NCBI RefSeq assembly: GCF_002368415.1
Contig: NZ_AP018290.1
Coordinates: 10,407,717 to 10,471,716, forward strand
DNA from: Calothrix sp. NIES-4105
GTDB lineage: Bacteria; Cyanobacteriota; Cyanobacteriia; Cyanobacteriales; Nostocaceae
Direction: 5' to 3'
Length of the DNA stretch: 64,000 bases
The translations under genes and the position numbers were made by a program. The notes under the pieces are model-generated. The model made no database searches. It had not been told where the DNA came from and was given only the letters and a program-made list of their open reading frames with translations. Within the stretch, counting starts at the first letter, position 1; every line of letters starts with the position of its first letter. Shown here piece by piece: positions 61,338-64,000 of this stretch.

Positions 61338-62390
61338 ATGAAAATTGAACACGTTCACTTTTACGTGGAAGATGCCAAAGCTTGGCGTGACTGGTTTGTA
61401 AGTACTTTAGGTTTTGAGGTAGTAGATGATTATATGCTTCCTCCTTATCCTCTTGACTATGAGAATGAAAATCATACTTGTACTCAAGTGGTCAAAAGCG
61501 GTTCTATCTGCTTTGTACTATCTTCACCTTTATTACCAAACAGTCCAGTAGCTGAGTTTCTATGTTACCACCCACCTGGTGTGGCTGATGTGGCATTTGC
61601 TGTAGAAAATATTCAAGATATACACGAGCGCGCGCTCCGTTACGGCGCCAAAATTTTGCAACCAATTAGCAAATATGATTGGAATGGTAATTATACTCAA
61701 TTTAGTAAAATAAAAGCTTGGGGTTCCCTATCGCATACCTTAATAGAAACACACCTCTTTAGCCCAAACCCAAAGGAACTTCCCCTAGTCAACATCGACC
61801 ACATTGTATTAAACGTACCAACAGGGGAATTAGAAAATGCTGTAGCTTGGTACGAAAAAATCCTCGATTTTCAACCACAGCAAGTTTTTAACATCCAAAC
61901 CAAGAATTCAGGGTTGCATAGTCGGGTGATGATATCTCGTTGTTCTGGTGTGCAGTTACCAATTAATCAACCCGCAACACACAACTCCCAAATTCAAGAG
62001 TTTCTGGACTTTAACCGAGGTGCAGGTATTCAACATATTGCTTTGGGTTCATCTAACCTACTTGAAACTATTTCCCTATTCCGTTCTCGTAACTTGCGTT
62101 TTTTAGTTGTCCCCCCAAGCTACTATTCTCAGCTTGTAACTAGACCCGGTTTCCCCCTTTCTACATCTGAAATTGACGCCCTGACTCAACAAGAAATTTT
62201 AGTTGACTGGCGAGAAGATAATCCCGGCGCCTTATTGTTACAAATATTTACCCAACCGATTTTCGGACAACCGACATTTTTCTTTGAATTTATCGAACGT
62301 CGTAACCTCGCAAAAGGTTTCGGGGAGGGCAACTTCCGCGCGCTATTTGAAGCTATCGAGCGCGAACAACTTAAACGCGCAACGCAGTAA
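61338..62390 (+). CDS. hppD: 4-Hydroxyphenylpyruvate dioxygenase
   Basis: Converts 4-hydroxyphenylpyruvate to homogentisate, the precursor of tocopherol and plastoquinone-like compounds and of tyrosine breakdown. A 350-residue protein of two vicinal-oxygen-chelate domains. Iron ligands can be placed at His155 (NIDHIVLNVP), His233 (GIQHIALGSSN) and Glu317 (FFFEFIERR). The C-terminal helix (GFGEGNFRALFEAIEREQ) is complete. It is followed by a terminator at 62407. Confidence 0.95.
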   Translation: MKIEHVHFYVEDAKAWRDWFVSTLGFEVVDDYMLPPYPLDYENENHTCTQVVKSGSICFVLSSPLLPNSPVAEFLCYHPPGVADVAFAVENIQDIHERALRYGAKILQPISKYDWNGNYTQFSKIKAWGSLSHTLIETHLFSPNPKELPLVNIDHIVLNVPTGELENAVAWYEKILDFQPQQVFNIQTKNSGLHSRVMISRCSGVQLPINQPATHNSQIQEFLDFNRGAGIQHIALGSSNLLETISLFRSRNLRFLVVPPSYYSQLVTRPGFPLSTSEIDALTQQEILVDWREDNPGALLLQIFTQPIFGQPTFFFEFIERRNLAKGFGEGNFRALFEAIEREQLKRATQ

Positions 62391-62406
62391 CTGTATTAAA
62401 CGTTAA

Positions 62407-62434
62407 ATTCCCGATTATCCGAGAAATCGGGAAT
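62407..62434 (+). terminator. Intrinsic terminator after hppD
   Basis: ATTCCCGAT, ten bases, ATCGGGAAT, then CAAAAAATATTAC; 17 bp after the hppD stop. Confidence 0.6.
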
Positions 62435-62564
62435 CAAAAAATATTACATTAGTTTTTCCGATACTTTTCATAAGTTATACAAAACCCAATATGGGAACAA
62501 GGCAGTTCCAACTAGAGTAATCTGGTAATAAATTGTTACGTTTAATAAAGAGCCACTACATAAA

Positions 62565-63275
62565 ATGTTAAGAATATTTACAGACTTTGATGGTCCGATT
62601 GTTGATGTATCCGAGCGTTACTACCGTGTATATGAGTATTGCTTAAAACAAATAGGGACGCAGTATGCAAACCAAAAAATCCACTTTCTACCGAAAGAGA
62701 AATTTTGGCTCATGAAGCGTGACCGTGTTTCTGAGCAGCAAATTGGTATGATTTCAGGACTAAATAAAGAGCAAGCAGTTGAGTTTGCGAACTTACGCAA
62801 AAAAACAGTACATACTCAGCCTTACTTTGAATATGACAGCTTGGCGCCAGGAGCAGTTGAGGCACTAACGAGACTTAAAAAACAAAATATAGATTTAGCG
62901 GTAATGACGATGCGACGAGTGAGCGAACTAGACTTTGCCTTTGCACAGCATAACTTAGGCAGGTTTTTTCCAGAAAACCGCTGCTATTGTCTCAGCAACG
63001 ACTATATTAAAACCCGTGATGTCGATGATAAACCTTTACTAATGCAGCGTGCGTTAGAAGAATTACCCAGAGCCACAGATACATGGATGATAGGAGACAC
63101 AGAAGCTGATATTGCGGCAGCAAAAAAACACGGGATTAAAGTTATAGCTGTAGAATGCGGTATTCGCAGTCGTACTCAGCTAGAAAGTTTTCAACCAGAT
63201 TTAATTGTCAAAGATTTGAGTGCTGCCATTGATGTTGTACTCGAAAACTCCAAATCACTAGCGCTTAGTTACTAG
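62565..63275 (+). CDS. HAD superfamily phosphatase
   Basis: A 236-residue HAD hydrolase: motif I TDFDGPIVDVS near the start (catalytic Asp pair), a helical cap with PKEKFWLMKRDRVSEQQIGM, motif II in DLAVMTMRR, Lys in KTRDVDDKPLL, and motif III MIGDTEADIAAAKKHGIKV. It resembles phosphoglycolate-phosphatase-like enzymes. The exact substrate is unknown. Confidence 0.88.
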   Translation: MLRIFTDFDGPIVDVSERYYRVYEYCLKQIGTQYANQKIHFLPKEKFWLMKRDRVSEQQIGMISGLNKEQAVEFANLRKKTVHTQPYFEYDSLAPGAVEALTRLKKQNIDLAVMTMRRVSELDFAFAQHNLGRFFPENRCYCLSNDYIKTRDVDDKPLLMQRALEELPRATDTWMIGDTEADIAAAKKHGIKVIAVECGIRSRTQLESFQPDLIVKDLSAAIDVVLENSKSLALSY

Positions 63276-63609
63276 TAGGGTGCGTGAAAGCTATTACAAT
63301 CCAACAATGTAACGCAAGATTAAAGTGCTTTCACGCACCATCTTAATAATTGTAACGCTGGCGCCATCTTGGGTATCATTTTCTTGTGAGGTGCATGAAG
63401 GCTACGCTTATTACTCGTTTGTGTGAGAATTGTTGGTAGCCTTCACACACCCTACCGAAGAAAGCTATTAATTAACTACAGTAACGCTGGCGCCATCTTG
63501 GGTATCATTTTCTTGTGAGGTGCGTGAAGGCTACGCTTATTACTCGTTTGTGTGAGAATTGTTGGTAGCCTTCACACACCCTACCGAAGAAAGCTGTTAA
63601 TTAACCACA
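63276..63609. repeat. 129-bp tandem duplication and inverted repeats
   Basis: GTAGGGTGCGTGAAAGCTAT...AAAGTGCTTTCACGCACC forms an inverted repeat at 63276-63340. It is followed by two nearly identical 129-bp units (63352-63480 and 63481-63609), each with a GTG(A/C)G...GTGCGTGAAGGCTA, and TAGCCTTCACACACCCTAC stem. The stop of the next gene lies in the second unit. Confidence 0.9.
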
Positions 63610-64000
63610 GTAGGATAAAAGTCAATACTGTGGAAAATTGGTCTGAGTTCTTAATGCCGAGCATAAAAATCTGCGGTATTAGTGCGCCAGCTATTAGTCC
63701 TCCACCAATCAAACCAATTATCAATCCAGCAAAAGTCCACAATACTGCCCTGCCAAGTCGATTTTCTTTGCGGTTCAAAAAGTAAACGCTAACACCGACA
63801 CCTAATATGAGCGACAGTGGTAGGACTTGGGCGCCTGTTTGGTAAAAGATACAAATTGCGCTCAAACCTAAATACCAAACCAAAGGTAAAACTACATCCC
63901 CTGGAGTTGGCTTATCGAGTATTCGACTTAGCCATGCTGGAGACTGGTCACGCTTCGGTAAACTTTCCTGCTCTGGCGCCTGCTCTCGACGCTCTGGGTA
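63581..64000 (-). CDS. Membrane protein, N-terminus outside the window
   Basis: The frame is open to the right edge. The visible 139 residues have a polar start (QAPEQESLPKRDQSPAWLSR, ILDKPTPGDVVLP), then four hydrophobic segments (LVWYLGLSAICIFYQTGAQV; LPLSLILGVGVSVYFL; AVLWTFAGLIIGLIGGGLIA; VLTFILLWLINSFL). I recognise similar cyanobacterial hypothetical proteins; the function is unknown. The 3' end (INSFLR and stop) lies in the tandem duplication described for 63276-63609. Confidence 0.7.
   Translation of the reverse strand, partial: YPERREQAPEQESLPKRDQSPAWLSRILDKPTPGDVVLPLVWYLGLSAICIFYQTGAQVLPLSLILGVGVSVYFLNRKENRLGRAVLWTFAGLIIGLIGGGLIAGALIPQIFMLGIKNSDQFSTVLTFILLWLINSFLR

Noticed and set aside
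1-64000. tRNA or rRNA genes
   Set aside because: No T-loop-like GGTTCRANNCC with a matching acceptor stem, and no rRNA-like conserved stretch, was noticed on either strand; a covariance-model scan would settle it.

Overview
The window is a 64 kb piece of a cyanobacterial chromosome. Evidence for this is magnesium chelatase subunit H (chlorophyll synthesis), an acyl-ACP synthetase of the cyanobacterial type, a PatA-type response regulator (PATAN plus receiver domain), an FtsH with the cyanobacterial HEVGH zinc site, and many small families otherwise known from cyanobacteria. The PatA-like gene, the wealth of short interspersed repeats and the large number of toxin-antitoxin (TA) genes suggest a filamentous, perhaps heterocystous, genus. 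The usual cyanobacterial palindrome GCGATCGC was not seen. Instead GGCGCC occurs about 100 times by eye count, in coding and non-coding DNA alike.

Layout. 1-1025: start of chlH (minus). 1.5-3.5 kb: TA genes (orphan HigA-like antitoxin, MazEF-like pair, HigBA). 3.6-18.5 kb: mostly housekeeping genes, namely an LpxB-related protein, an M23 peptidase, ftsH, a GT2 glycosyltransferase, Nudix hydrolase, pgk, UspA, PatA-like regulator, hemW and a PIN/TRAM protein, with a DUF433/DUF5615 pair and a broken hicB among them. 18.9-23.2 kb: VapBC, hypothetical proteins and a secreted TPR-like protein with a relic copy upstream. 23.5-27.6 kb: one very large gene for a UvrD-like helicase with a long helical-repeat C-terminus.

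28-43.7 kb is the most unusual region. It carries a complete set of the families known from Salmonella as STM4011 to STM4015: two radical SAM enzymes, an alkaline-phosphatase/sulfatase-fold hydrolase, an ATP-grasp protein and several leucine-rich-repeat proteins, plus a GntR-type regulator. I know of no assigned function for this set. The cyanobacterial LRR proteins carry an extra N-terminal module of about 90-110 residues (GGEAPPP...VLGG followed by HEAT-like helices). The cluster genes are on the plus strand. Minus-strand cassettes (a small ORF, DUF433/DUF5615, HNH nuclease plus partner, VapBC plus XRE, DUF6887/6888 plus XRE) sit between them, and four of these are bounded by partial duplications of the adjacent cluster gene's 5' or 3' end.

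43.8-47.4 kb is a graveyard and TA zone: nuclease remnant, PIN gene with an internal stop, Phd/ParE pair, frameshifted pentapeptide protein, NuiA-like fragment. 47.4-64 kb returns to ordinary metabolism: OFA-type MFS transporter, acyl-ACP synthetase, serine hydrolase, an ADA-like/pentapeptide three-gene operon, EgtD-like methyltransferase, a dead IS1634-type element, GNAT, SDR, murG, hppD and a HAD phosphatase. It is punctuated by inverted repeats of the GTGCGTGACGC, GTAGAGAC and CCACAGAGAC families. No tRNA, rRNA or CRISPR array was recognised.
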